DNA of 64,000 bases from Colwellia piezophila ATCC BAA-637. GTDB lineage: Bacteria > Pseudomonadota > Gammaproteobacteria > Enterobacterales > Alteromonadaceae. Of this stretch, positions 42,319 to 50,965 are shown in pieces (within the stretch, counting starts at the first letter, position 1; each line of letters opens with the position of its first letter). Under the pieces are notes generated by a model. It ran no database searches, was not told the origin of the DNA, and saw only the letters and a list, made by a program, of their open reading frames with translations. The position numbers and the translations under genes were made by a program. The stretch covers positions 165,515-229,514 of the forward strand of contig NZ_KB905170.1 of assembly GCF_000378625.1 (NCBI RefSeq), written 5' to 3'.

Positions 42319-43716
42319 ATGAACTTAGCTGATTTTCGCACCCATAGTAAGAGTTTATTAAAACTCACTTACCCCATTTTAATCGCGCAATTAATCCAAA
42401 ATTTAATGGGTTTTGTCGATATTGTAATGGCGGGACGTGTCAGTGCTACCGATTTGGCCGCTGTTGCCGTAGCGAACAGTATTTGGCTACCGCTGATACT
42501 GACCATTTACGGATTAATTATGGCCCTTGCTGCCATTGTTTCTCAACTTTCCGGAGCAAAAAAATATACCGATATAGTAGAGCAAACCTATCAAACCGCT
42601 TGGATAGCTTTAGCTCTGGGCATATCACTAATCGCGCTTTACTACCTTTTAACCCCCATTATCAGCCCCTTAATTACCTTAGAAGATAATCTTGATGTAT
42701 TAATGTTTGACTATCTAGGCTTTATTGTTTGGGGTGCGCCTGGTTATTGTATCTATTTAGTGCTGAGAAACTACTCTGAAGGCCTTTCATATACCAAGCC
42801 CACTATGATTATTAGCATCATTGGTTTATTGGTTAATATTCCAGCAAATTATATATTTATCTATGGTAAATTCGGTATGCCTGCCCTTGGTGGCGCTGGC
42901 TGCGGATTAGCAACCGCGTTAGTTTACTGGTCAATGTGTATCAGCATGCTTATTTATTGCTTTTATTCGCAAGTATTGAAAAAAGCTAACTTATTCAGTG
43001 CTTTTTATTGGCCAGTATGGGCTGAAATAAAAGCTATTCTTGCGCTTGGTATTCCTATCGCCTTGTCATTACTTTTTGAAGTAAGTCTCTTTGCTATAGT
43101 TGCAATCATTCTCGTGCCCTTTGGCGCCCAAGTTGTCGCCAGTCATCAAGTTGCTTTAAACTTTACTGGTTTGGTGTTTATGGTGCCATTAAGCATCGCT
43201 ATGGCAACAACCATTAAAGTAGGCTTTGCTATTGGTAATAAAAACTACCAACAAGCAAGAGACTATACTTTGTACTCAATTATACTTGGTTTGTCGCTCG
43301 CTTGTTTTACCGCGCTAATTACCGTGCTATTTAGAACGCAAATTGCAGGTATTTACAGTACCGAGGCTCCAGTGATAGAACTCGCTGCGAGTTTAATGTT
43401 ACTGGCTACTATTTATCAATTTTCAGATACCATTCAAGTTGTCTCCGCCGGTGCATTACGGGGTTACAAAGACACCAAGTCAATATTATATATTACCTTC
43501 GTATCTTATTGGGTCGTTGGTTTGTCGGCAGGTTTAATGCTAGGTGTCACCGACTGGATTGTTCCTAAAATGGGACCCTACGGTTTTTGGATAGGATTTA
43601 TTGTTGGTTTAACCACGGCAGCCATATTACTTGCTTGGCGTTTACACGTTATTCAACAACGTATTCAAAAGCGTGAGTTATTGCAGGAAGATGAAAATCA
43701 AGAAGTGCAAATTTAA
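42319..43716 (+). CDS. norM: MATE family efflux transporter, NorM-like
   Basis: A twelve-helix MATE transporter (465 residues from the chosen start), the second in the window. FVDIVMAGRVSATDLAAVAVANS in helix 1-2 and the central VASHQVALNFTGLVFMVPLS are typical of NorM, the Na+/H+-coupled drug pump; the closing GALRGYKDTK and GLTTAAILLAWR fit. I chose the ATG at 42319 (MNLADF), as the 21 residues from the upstream TTG look unconserved; the ribosome site is weak. The paralogue at 8991 is of a different branch. Confidence 0.9.
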   Translation: MNLADFRTHSKSLLKLTYPILIAQLIQNLMGFVDIVMAGRVSATDLAAVAVANSIWLPLILTIYGLIMALAAIVSQLSGAKKYTDIVEQTYQTAWIALALGISLIALYYLLTPIISPLITLEDNLDVLMFDYLGFIVWGAPGYCIYLVLRNYSEGLSYTKPTMIISIIGLLVNIPANYIFIYGKFGMPALGGAGCGLATALVYWSMCISMLIYCFYSQVLKKANLFSAFYWPVWAEIKAILALGIPIALSLLFEVSLFAIVAIILVPFGAQVVASHQVALNFTGLVFMVPLSIAMATTIKVGFAIGNKNYQQARDYTLYSIILGLSLACFTALITVLFRTQIAGIYSTEAPVIELAASLMLLATIYQFSDTIQVVSAGALRGYKDTKSILYITFVSYWVVGLSAGLMLGVTDWIVPKMGPYGFWIGFIVGLTTAAILLAWRLHVIQQRIQKRELLQEDENQEVQI

Positions 43717-43850
43717 TACAATGGCCTCATATTCAAGCACTTTGTTTATTTAACAAACAAGTAGAACTTATTTATCAATGAATTAAGCAAAACTACTTGC
43801 AAGGCGATTAAGCAAAAGCTAACATAGCGCTCGTTGAGTTATCAACATCT

Positions 43851-43927
43851 GCTCGCTTAGCTCAGTTGGTTAGAGTACTTGCATGACATGCAAGGTGTCA
43901 CAGGTTCGAGTCCCGTAGCGAGCACCA
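43851..43927 (+). tRNA. tRNA-Val (GAC)
   Basis: A 77-nt cloverleaf: acceptor GCTCGCT/AGCGAGC, D arm GCTC/GAGT, anticodon stem CTTGC/GCAAG around ATGACAT giving GAC, T loop TTCGAGT, encoded CCA. Its 3' end is the attachment site of the island and remains intact after integration. Confidence 0.97.
43908..43921 (+). repeat. Left attachment repeat (attL) in tRNA-Val
   Basis: GAGTCCCGTAGCGA in the T arm and acceptor of tRNA-Val recurs at 56923-56936. With gaps the match continues to CCAAAT. Confidence 0.88.
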
Positions 43928-43954
43928 AATTAGGGTTTAATAACCCTCTAAAAG

Positions 43955-43995
43955 AACCCGTAAAGCCCATAACCAAAGGTTTCACGGGTTTTTTT
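43955..43995 (+). terminator. Terminator after tRNA-Val, supplied by the island
   Basis: AACCCGT and ACGGGTT close a hairpin of about 22 loop bases, followed by seven Ts. A smaller hairpin AGGGTT/AACCCT lies just before it. It replaces the original tRNA terminator, which is now 13 kb away. Confidence 0.7.
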
Positions 43996-44040
43996 ATGTC
44001 CTAAGCTATTTTATGCTGTTCTTTGAAATCCACACTTTTT

Positions 44041-44090
44041 AGTAGTACTGTTAGTAGTACCAGTTGAAAATACAACAAAGCGGTACTACT
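44041..44090. promoter_or_regulatory. Repeated AGTAGTACC sites, probable integrase arm sites (left)
   Basis: AGTAGTACT at 44041, TTAGTAGTACC at 44051 and the inverted GGTACTACT at 44082-44090. The same motif is present twice near the right end. The third copy sits directly before the integrase ATG, so integrase could repress itself. Confidence 0.6.
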
Positions 44091-44093
44091 AAA

Positions 44094-45335
44094 ATGGCTA
44101 GAGGCGTTACCCCACTTACTAACACCGAAGTAAAACAAGCAAAACCTAAAGATAAGCTTTATAAGCTTGCAGACGGTGGCGGCTTACAATTAAGAGTTAA
44201 GCCAACAGGCGCTAAATCTTGGTTATTTGATTACTTTAAGCCTATAACTAAAAAACGTACTTCAATAGGCTTTGGTATTTACCCTGAAGTTTCTTTAGCT
44301 GAAGCCAGAAAAAAACGTGTAGCCGCAAGAGAGCTTTTAGCTAAAGATATTGATCCCAAAGAACATAAAGACGATAAACACCGCGAACAATTACTTTCCG
44401 CCAGCAATACCTTTAAAAGTGTAGCGACTGATTGGTTTGCTATAAAGCAAACGACCATTGCAGAAAATACCGCTAAAAGCTTATGGCGCAAGTTTGAAAA
44501 CCACGTATTCCCCAAACTAGGCCACAGGCCAATAGATAAAATATTAGCGCCTGAGGCCATTGAAGCGTTAAAACCCTTAGCGGCTAAAGGTAACTTAGAA
44601 ACAACTGGTAAAATCATCGGTCATTTAAACAATGTAATGACTCATGCGGTTAATACGGGGATATTACACCACAACCCTTTATCGGGTATCCGTAGCGCCT
44701 TTCAAGCCCCTAAAGTAACTAATATGGCAACCATTAGACCTAATGAGCTTGGTAAACTAATGAGTGATATAAGCTACGCCAGCATTAAACTAATAACTCG
44801 ATGTTTACTTGAATGGCAATTGCATACCATGACACGTCCTAGTGAAAGTGCAAAAGCACAGTGGTCAGAAATAGACTTTGAAAATATGCTTTGGACTATA
44901 CCTGCTGAGCGAATGAAAATGAGGCTTGAACATAAAGTCCCATTAACACCTCAAACTATTGAGATTTTAACTCGATTAAAACCGATCAGTGGTGACAGAA
45001 CACACCTATTCCCTTCTTATATAAACCATCACAAACATTGTAATGTTGAATCAGCTAACAAAGCATTGAGCCGTATGGGCTATAAAAATAGGCTCGTTGC
45101 ACATGGTTTACGTGCTTTAGCTAGTACAACCTTAAATGAACTAGGCCATGATCCTGATGTGATTGAAGCCGCCCTAGCCCATGTTGATAAAAATGAAGTA
45201 CGCCGCGCATATAACCGCGCGGAATATCTTGAACGTAGACGGGTGTTAATGTGTTGGTGGTCACAACACATTGAAAATGCTGCAACGGGTAAAATCAGCA
45301 ATCAGGATAATATTAAGCGCTTCAATGTAGTTTGA
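44094..45335 (+). CDS. int: P4-type tyrosine integrase
   Basis: Drives site-specific integration and excision at the tRNA-Val 3' end. From the chosen ATG (MARGVTPLTNTEV) it has 413 residues: the N-terminal arm-binding DUF4102-like domain (KLADGGGLQLRVKPTGAKSW), a core-binding middle and the catalytic domain with R in MTRPSESAK, HGLRALAST and the tyrosine nucleophile in EVRRAYNRAEYLERR. An ATG at 44064 would add ten residues and overlap the arm repeats. Adjacent to attL, as usual for tRNA-targeting islands. Confidence 0.95.
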   Translation: MARGVTPLTNTEVKQAKPKDKLYKLADGGGLQLRVKPTGAKSWLFDYFKPITKKRTSIGFGIYPEVSLAEARKKRVAARELLAKDIDPKEHKDDKHREQLLSASNTFKSVATDWFAIKQTTIAENTAKSLWRKFENHVFPKLGHRPIDKILAPEAIEALKPLAAKGNLETTGKIIGHLNNVMTHAVNTGILHHNPLSGIRSAFQAPKVTNMATIRPNELGKLMSDISYASIKLITRCLLEWQLHTMTRPSESAKAQWSEIDFENMLWTIPAERMKMRLEHKVPLTPQTIEILTRLKPISGDRTHLFPSYINHHKHCNVESANKALSRMGYKNRLVAHGLRALASTTLNELGHDPDVIEAALAHVDKNEVRRAYNRAEYLERRRVLMCWWSQHIENAATGKISNQDNIKRFNVV

Positions 45336-45502
45336 TGAAGAGGCTACCCTTTACCAACCAATACACTGTTAACTATTAGATACAACCTTGATAAGGTTTC
45401 TGTCCGCGAATACAAATAATTAATGATATTATAAATTACTAAATGTGATTTAATATTAAAGTGGTATAAAATTAAGAATGACACCACAGTTATTTGTTCG
45501 TA

Positions 45503-46642
45503 TCACAAAACCAATGACGGTAAATCTAATTCCTCATATTGCTTTTTATACTTTTCAGCTAATGATGGATTCACCGAATATACAAAAGAAATCATACCGT
45601 TCATATGATTTGAAAAACCAACTATTGAATTATATTTATTTTTTTCGCAATGATTAACAACTCCATATTTTTTACAATAATATAAATCTGCTTTAATTTT
45701 GTCCCTTAACTCTCTTGTTAATGATGGCTTATTTCCATTAACATTTAAACCAGTCACGATTTTCCTTGCGCCAGGAGGGATAATCCTTGTTTTCTTTTTG
45801 TTTATTTCAAAGCCGAATTTTTTCAATTCATTTGAAACTTGGCATTTAAAACCCAAAACTTTTGCTCGAGATGAGTTGTTGAAGGAAAAGGTTAAATCAT
45901 CCGCGTACCTTGTATAACAGGCCGAGTATTTCAAAGATAACATGAATAATATTTCATCTAACTTTTCGCATATTAGATTCGATAAGGCAGGACTGGTAGG
46001 GGCTCCCTGAGGCAAACTACCAACACGGAATGAACCATACTCTTCAATTTTGTATTGTTTATTTGTGTTATTCCACCTACGTAGGGGTCTCTTGTCATCA
46101 ATTTTTGTACACAATCTTGCTAGTTCAAATGACAGCAGTGAAGAATAGTTCATATATTTAAAAACATAATAAACTTGACGTTCAGAACAGTTATGAAAAA
46201 AGTCACAAATATCTAACTTTAATAACCACTCTGACTCACAATGAGGTAAAGCATTATCAACAATTGATTCCCCTCTTTTATATGCTTTAGCTGCTTCATG
46301 AACATCTGCATCAGCCAAAATATTTCTAGCAATCCATGATTGAACTTTTTTCAATACAGGGTGAGGTGCGTGAATAGTTCTATGCCCTCCAGTTCTTTTT
46401 TTTATGCTAAATGTTCGATAATGAGGCTCAATATTAGAAAAATATCCTTTTCTCGATACAAATTCATGAAGAGTAGAGTATTGAGTGTCAGTAACGTTTG
46501 CTAGATGAGATAGTGTGAATATAACAGGCTTATGTTTTGAATTTATGGCTTTACCACTTTGAACCAACGTTAATAGGTAATCAGGTTCAAAGCCTTTATC
46601 TACTCCATTACGGTGGTAGATATTAGGGTTCCATCGATTCAT
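45503..46642 (-). CDS. Retron reverse transcriptase
   Basis: A 379-residue reverse transcriptase with all retron marks: NALPH at 130-134 (the NAxxH of region X), the first catalytic aspartate D144 in LDICDFF, QGAPTSP at 212-218, the catalytic YADD at 246-249 and VTG at 296-298, the retron-specific triplet that recognises the msr RNA. It would copy the msd part of its own RNA into branched multicopy DNA. It is third in a minus-strand set: unknown gene, phosphoribosyltransferase, candidate msr-msd, reverse transcriptase. The effector type suggests a type III retron. Confidence 0.95.
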   Translation of the reverse strand: MNRWNPNIYHRNGVDKGFEPDYLLTLVQSGKAINSKHKPVIFTLSHLANVTDTQYSTLHEFVSRKGYFSNIEPHYRTFSIKKRTGGHRTIHAPHPVLKKVQSWIARNILADADVHEAAKAYKRGESIVDNALPHCESEWLLKLDICDFFHNCSERQVYYVFKYMNYSSLLSFELARLCTKIDDKRPLRRWNNTNKQYKIEEYGSFRVGSLPQGAPTSPALSNLICEKLDEILFMLSLKYSACYTRYADDLTFSFNNSSRAKVLGFKCQVSNELKKFGFEINKKKTRIIPPGARKIVTGLNVNGNKPSLTRELRDKIKADLYYCKKYGVVNHCEKNKYNSIVGFSNHMNGMISFVYSVNPSLAEKYKKQYEELDLPSLVL

Positions 46643-46789
46643 CTACTTAACCTCACGAAGTGAGGGTGATGCAAAAGGTTTGGAATGAAGGCTACGCATG
46701 AACAAAGTTTTTGTATTACCCTTACGCAATAGTAGACATTTCCATTGAGAAGTGGAATCCACTCTCTGCTGAAGTCAGACCAGCTAACA
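46643..46789 (-). ncRNA. Candidate retron msr-msd RNA
   Basis: The 147 bases between effector and reverse transcriptase fold well on the minus strand. TTAGC at 46783-46787 is the usual start context, with the branching G at 46784. Two short stem-loops follow (CTGA/TCAG; GAGAGTGG with CCACTTCTC at 46747-46766), as in msr. Then a 19-bp imperfect stem pairs 46703-46721 with 46664-46682 around a 20-base loop, as in msd. I could not define the a1/a2 flanking repeats, so the exact ends are uncertain. Confidence 0.72.
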
Positions 46790-47995
46790 CTAAATTTCAC
46801 GATGAAACCCTAAGTAGCTAGAAGGATAGAAGTTTTCATATTCTTTATCAACAAATATTTTTTTATTTTTACGGTTTTTTTCTAACACATCATCACCAAA
46901 TTTCGATAGTTTCATATTCTCATCAATTAGACCAAACTTTATTAATGTATTGATAGCTTCACCAGATTTATCTTTAATCGGTAATAAGACTTCTTCGATT
47001 TTATTTCTGGTATATTTACTGGATGATAATGCGAGAATTAAATTATAAACCTTTGTATTTTCATCCGCTTTTTCACAAAACTTTAAAGCCAACTGATATT
47101 GTCCAGCCGACCATAGCAACTCAGGGTATGTCAGATAGGAAATACTATTTTCAAACAGTGGATAAAGTTTTGTATCCACTGAGCGTTCACTAAATAGAGA
47201 ATCCCAGCCCTCATCTGAAATACAATTTGCTTGTTTTCTTGACTTTCCATTTGCCCATAAAATAGCTGGTGAATTATTTGGACAGCCATATTGAAATATA
47301 ATAGGTGAACAATTGTCTCCGTATCCTAATGCAGCATCATTTTTATTGGTTCTTACACCATATTTTATTAGTAGCTCTTTTATTTTTTTATTACGTAATA
47401 ACGGTGAAGATTCGATTAAGTTCTGACTTTTCACTCTAGATCTATCAATAGCGCTAATATTTTTAATTATTTTTTCTAATCCAGTTTTATGAATAGTGTG
47501 AGAAACTATCCATATTCTACAATAGCCCCCAGAAACCCAACTTTTAACTGTCCTTGAGACATCTTTCCTCCAGAAATCAATAAACCTTTTTCCAGAGCCG
47601 ATAAAGTCATCAACATAAATTATATGACGCACTTTTTTTTGCGACATAGATGCTATTCGAGGAGAAAGCTCAACCCGTTTCCCTAATTTTCTTTCTAAGT
47701 TTTTCAGTGCATGACCAATACGACCTGAGCTATCATTCTCTGATTTTCGCTCCTTATCTTTGTTGAATTTATTTTGTAAATTTTTTGAAACTGTAAAAAT
47801 TGCTACACATGAATTATTGGTTTTTTGAACACTTTTAACTATGTCTTCAACCTGATTTTGTATGCATTTTTCAAAATCAGAAAAGCTTACATAATTGAGC
47901 GATTGTAATAATAATTCTGCAGTATATTTATCAACAAGATCGAACTGCTTTAGCCATTTATTTACCAATGGGATTTCTTTTATGTCGAACGCCAT
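46790..47995 (-). CDS. Phosphoribosyltransferase-like retron effector
   Basis: A 401-residue protein. VRHIIYVDDFIGSGKRFIDF around 122-140 is a PRPP-loop-like motif of the phosphoribosyltransferase fold, preceded by strands such as SCVAIFTVS. The C-terminal part, with NTLIKFGLIDENMKLSKFGDDVLEK, looks like a winged helix. A phosphoribosyltransferase joined to a winged helix is the effector of type III retrons. It lies directly upstream of the candidate RNA and reverse transcriptase. In the retron model the reverse transcriptase and msDNA hold it inactive until phage attack. The target is unknown. Confidence 0.82.
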   Translation of the reverse strand: MAFDIKEIPLVNKWLKQFDLVDKYTAELLLQSLNYVSFSDFEKCIQNQVEDIVKSVQKTNNSCVAIFTVSKNLQNKFNKDKERKSENDSSGRIGHALKNLERKLGKRVELSPRIASMSQKKVRHIIYVDDFIGSGKRFIDFWRKDVSRTVKSWVSGGYCRIWIVSHTIHKTGLEKIIKNISAIDRSRVKSQNLIESSPLLRNKKIKELLIKYGVRTNKNDAALGYGDNCSPIIFQYGCPNNSPAILWANGKSRKQANCISDEGWDSLFSERSVDTKLYPLFENSISYLTYPELLWSAGQYQLALKFCEKADENTKVYNLILALSSSKYTRNKIEEVLLPIKDKSGEAINTLIKFGLIDENMKLSKFGDDVLEKNRKNKKIFVDKEYENFYPSSYLGFHREI

Positions 47996-48100
47996 GCGTA
48001 ATTCCCTATTCCTCAGTGATGGTACGCCTTATTAAGGGCAAAACATAGTTGACTGAAATGTTGAATTAAACTAAAAAGGCCAACTACTTATTCTCTCTCT

Positions 48101-48598
48101 TCAACGACTTTTAGGTATAAACCAATCAGCTTTATGCCAGTCACCTACAACTTCATGGCAAGTGGGATGAACATGTGTAGATTTGACATTTTTAGTTTTA
48201 ACTTTTTTTAATAATACTTCCCTAGCATCGGCTAAGTCTTGTAATTTTTTATTACTTTTTTTTATTTCCGAAGTTGTACGAGATAAGTCGAATCGAATAA
48301 TAGATATATTGGTATTTTGTTGGCTAATAAGCTTGGCGATTTCTCTTAAGCATTCTTCTCCATCAACATTTTGGTCTTCAACCTTCGACTTATCAAAGGC
48401 AAAGTGAAATATTTTCAATATATGATTATCAACGTCTAGTATACTTGTTAAAGTAAACTCAAAAGTACAAACTTCTTTACCATTCACTACACCAGTACAT
48501 TGGGCAAGAGATTGGATTTGATAATTATTACCAAATTGGTCATAAAAAGTAATGCCTTCGTATTCGTATGTATCTTTTTTTCTTTTAAAGAACCACAT
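48101..48598 (-). CDS. Unknown protein at the head of the retron operon
   Basis: A 165-residue protein from the ATG at 48598 (MWFFKRKKDTYEYEG). The N-terminal half is rich in beta strands (EGITFYDQFGNNYQIQSL). The C-terminal half has a coiled-coil-like helix (SEIKKSNKKLQDLADAREVLLKKVK), ending in a histidine/cysteine/tryptophan-rich tail, STHVHPTCHEVVGDWHKADW. I do not recognise the family. The same strand and a 105-base gap to the effector suggest a third retron component or an unrelated first gene. An upstream ATG at 48631 is possible. Confidence 0.65.
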   Translation of the reverse strand: MWFFKRKKDTYEYEGITFYDQFGNNYQIQSLAQCTGVVNGKEVCTFEFTLTSILDVDNHILKIFHFAFDKSKVEDQNVDGEECLREIAKLISQQNTNISIIRFDLSRTTSEIKKSNKKLQDLADAREVLLKKVKTKNVKSTHVHPTCHEVVGDWHKADWFIPKSR

Positions 48599-48631
48599 AA
48601 CTAAATTAACCCTTGAAAAATAACTGTTCAT

Positions 48632-48904
48632 AACAGCATGAAAAAACCAATAATAACAATCAGTTATGACGACGTAACATCTCGTAATATTAATGTATTA
48701 AATACCACCAAAACTCAATGTTTTGTAATCAGTGAATAGTACCAATAATACACTTAACCATGCATACGTATATAACTTTATTTTTCAAATACTTAACAGT
48801 ATACATTACTATTTATAGGGTGTTAATAAGACATATCCTTAAATTGAAATGGTTTCATCATTAAAATATATTCCAATTATTTCGAGGTTATCCTCCTCAA
48901 TTCT
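48632..48904. other. Gene-free stretch upstream of the retron operon
   Basis: Very AT-rich, with no convincing frame. It should carry the promoter for the minus-strand retron genes. Confidence 0.5.
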
Positions 48905-48938
48905 AGAAAAGACTGTACGGCTGAATACAGTCTTTTCT
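48905..48938 (-). terminator. Terminator of the recombinase operon
   Basis: AGAAAAGACTGT and ACAGTCTTTTCT form a 12-bp stem with a 10-base loop, 37 bases after the recombinase stop. Confidence 0.82.
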
Positions 48939-48974
48939 GGAAATGAACAATTCATTTATGAATAGACTAATTTG

Positions 48975-50066
48975 TCATTTACCCATCATCTTCATAATCT
49001 TAGCCTCAATTAGTGCTTCGATTTCTGCCCCTTGCTCTTTTCGAGGTTGATTCAATTTTTTAATCAACTCAGCTTGTCGATAATCAGGTACATCACCATA
49101 ACTATACAAAGTGGTTAATACGCCAGCATGACCAAGATTTTGACTCCATGCTTTAAACTCTTCAGGGCTTTGGCATAATTTCTCCCCTATCCTAACTAAA
49201 GTATCTCTAAAGCTATGAGGGTTAAAGTATTGAAGCCCTGCGGCTTTAAATGAACGTTTGAATATATCGCGTATTGGATTAGCTGTAGACCAATGTTCTT
49301 TTAATACACCACAGGCACTAAACTTCTTGTCTTTGGTATTAGCTACTTTCGTTTTGGGGAATAGCGGATCGTCATGGCTAAATAATAACTCCTTTTTTAA
49401 GTGCTCTACCCATTCAGTTAATATTTGAACAGGTAATTCACCCACTGGAAAAAAGTAAGTGGTAAAGGTTTTACTAAACTTGGTTTTTACCTCCCTAGCA
49501 TCTTGAAATACTGAACCAATAGTTAAGTCCACATGCTTAATTTTAAATGATGCTATCGCGCTATCTCTTGCACCAGTCAATATAGTAAATGCCATTAACG
49601 CCCTATTCCGTTTTTCAATATCCGTATTGCTAGCCATACCATTTAGCACGTGAGTTATTTGCTCTAATGTTGCTACAGGCTTTTTACGTTTAGCGCCAGC
49701 AATACGCGTATCTTTTTCTGACAAATTAAAATAATCAGCATCGGTATAATTAAAACGAGATTTATACCCAGTTTGTTGCGCCAGCCATTGAAAGAAAACC
49801 TTTAAGTGGTTACATGTTCCGTTGATTGTCGACTTACTTAAGTTTCCTCCTGTTTTTAGGCTTTTTTGAGTAAGGAGTGTATTTTTAAAACCTACCGCTT
49901 GGTTAAAATGAAAAGCCTTAAAATCTTTATATCTGTTGTACTCTTCAAATCGGTTTATAGCTTTAGCAATACAATCTAATGACGCTTCACTATGACGCAT
50001 TGCCTCTTTCTTAAAAGTAAGATATTTACGTTTAATTCTTTCGTTATTAATATTATGTTTGTTCAT
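48975..50066 (-). CDS. Tyrosine recombinase, second in the island
   Basis: A 363-residue phage-integrase-type recombinase from the ATG at 50066, which has AGAGGTG upstream. Catalytic motifs: TILTGARDSAIAS (first arginine), HSFRDTLVRIG (H-x-x-R), LGHAG and the nucleophile tyrosine in LTTLYSYGDV. A SAM-like N-terminal domain precedes. It is last in a set AlpA - HTH/zinc protein - recombinase. It is not at the island edge and not related closely to the P4-type integrase, so it may belong to a nested element or serve regulation. A start at 50114 is also open. Confidence 0.9.
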   Translation of the reverse strand: MNKHNINNERIKRKYLTFKKEAMRHSEASLDCIAKAINRFEEYNRYKDFKAFHFNQAVGFKNTLLTQKSLKTGGNLSKSTINGTCNHLKVFFQWLAQQTGYKSRFNYTDADYFNLSEKDTRIAGAKRKKPVATLEQITHVLNGMASNTDIEKRNRALMAFTILTGARDSAIASFKIKHVDLTIGSVFQDAREVKTKFSKTFTTYFFPVGELPVQILTEWVEHLKKELLFSHDDPLFPKTKVANTKDKKFSACGVLKEHWSTANPIRDIFKRSFKAAGLQYFNPHSFRDTLVRIGEKLCQSPEEFKAWSQNLGHAGVLTTLYSYGDVPDYRQAELIKKLNQPRKEQGAEIEALIEAKIMKMMGK

Positions 50067-50114
50067 GGTGACACCTCTACTATTAAAAGCACTGTTTAGG
50101 GGGAGCTTAAACAA

Positions 50115-50546
50115 CTAACTTAATCGTTTTTGTTGCAACGGTAATATCACGGCGAAATGTCGTTGTAATACAGCTAAATCAGCTAAGCGAAAGTATCTAT
50201 TCATAGTTGAATCACACACATTACAACTGCCTTTTAATCGTCCATAAGTTGATGATTCAGATTCAAATACTATCGAGTCTTGTAAAGGCTCCCTTGGCGC
50301 TCGACACTTCAGGCAATATATTTCACCTAGTTCACACGGTCGTTTATTAATACCTCTGAGATCCTTTAAAAACTGCCTTAAATCACCTCCTAATATCAAA
50401 TAAGGCCGTTTGTTATCTATTTTTATTAACCCCTTTCTAAGCCAAGCTTTGACCGTACTTTTATGAACTTCATACAATAGAGCTATTTCACTAATCGTAT
50501 AATTTCTATTTATTTTGCACTTATTCGGGTTGTATCGTTTAGCCAT
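50115..50546 (-). CDS. Helix-turn-helix and zinc-ribbon protein
   Basis: A 143-residue protein. Residues 16-60 (NYTISEIALLYEVHKSTVKAW) form a MerR-like helix-turn-helix. C78, C81, C108 and C111 in two CxxC pairs look like a zinc ribbon. It is between AlpA and the recombinase, with 3-base and near-zero gaps, so the three are one operon. It is probably a DNA-binding partner or directionality factor of the recombinase; this is inference from position. Confidence 0.75.
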   Translation of the reverse strand: MAKRYNPNKCKINRNYTISEIALLYEVHKSTVKAWLRKGLIKIDNKRPYLILGGDLRQFLKDLRGINKRPCELGEIYCLKCRAPREPLQDSIVFESESSTYGRLKGSCNVCDSTMNRYFRLADLAVLQRHFAVILPLQQKRLS

Positions 50547-50549
50547 ACA

Positions 50550-50753
50550 TTACCCCTTACCTTGATTAGACTTTGCTAACAATATTTTTTCTTCAATCCA
50601 TTGTTCTATATCACTTTCAAGCCATGCTATAGCCCTATCACCTAAAGAAATGGATTGTGGGAATACTTTATTTTTCATGCGTAAGTAGATACTACTGCGC
50701 GATAGACCAGTTAGTTCAATAACACTTGGTAGACGTAACATTTTATGAGCCAT
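50550..50753 (-). CDS. AlpA-family regulator / excisionase
   Basis: A 67-residue MerR-like protein matching AlpA: MLRLPSVIELTGLSRSSIYLRM is the helix-turn-helix and FPQSISLGDRAIAWLESDIEQWI the wing. AlpA proteins in P4-like islands activate or direct excision. First gene of the three-gene operon; the likely switch for island mobility. Confidence 0.9.
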   Translation of the reverse strand: MAHKMLRLPSVIELTGLSRSSIYLRMKNKVFPQSISLGDRAIAWLESDIEQWIEEKILLAKSNQGKG

Positions 50754-50965
50754 GATGGATTCTCTTAGTCGTGTAATAAATTCAACTAGAGATTAAGTGG
50801 GCGTTTTGGGCGATAAAAGGTATTAACTTTAAGGGGTAGTGTTCTATTTTAGTGGGGGATATCGATGGTGATATAATATGGGGCTTAAGGAAGTTGCGTT
50901 TAAATCATTTAAAATTAGTGGCTTAGGCTTGATATTTCGGGCGAAAAAATTCCGCCCAACTTTAT

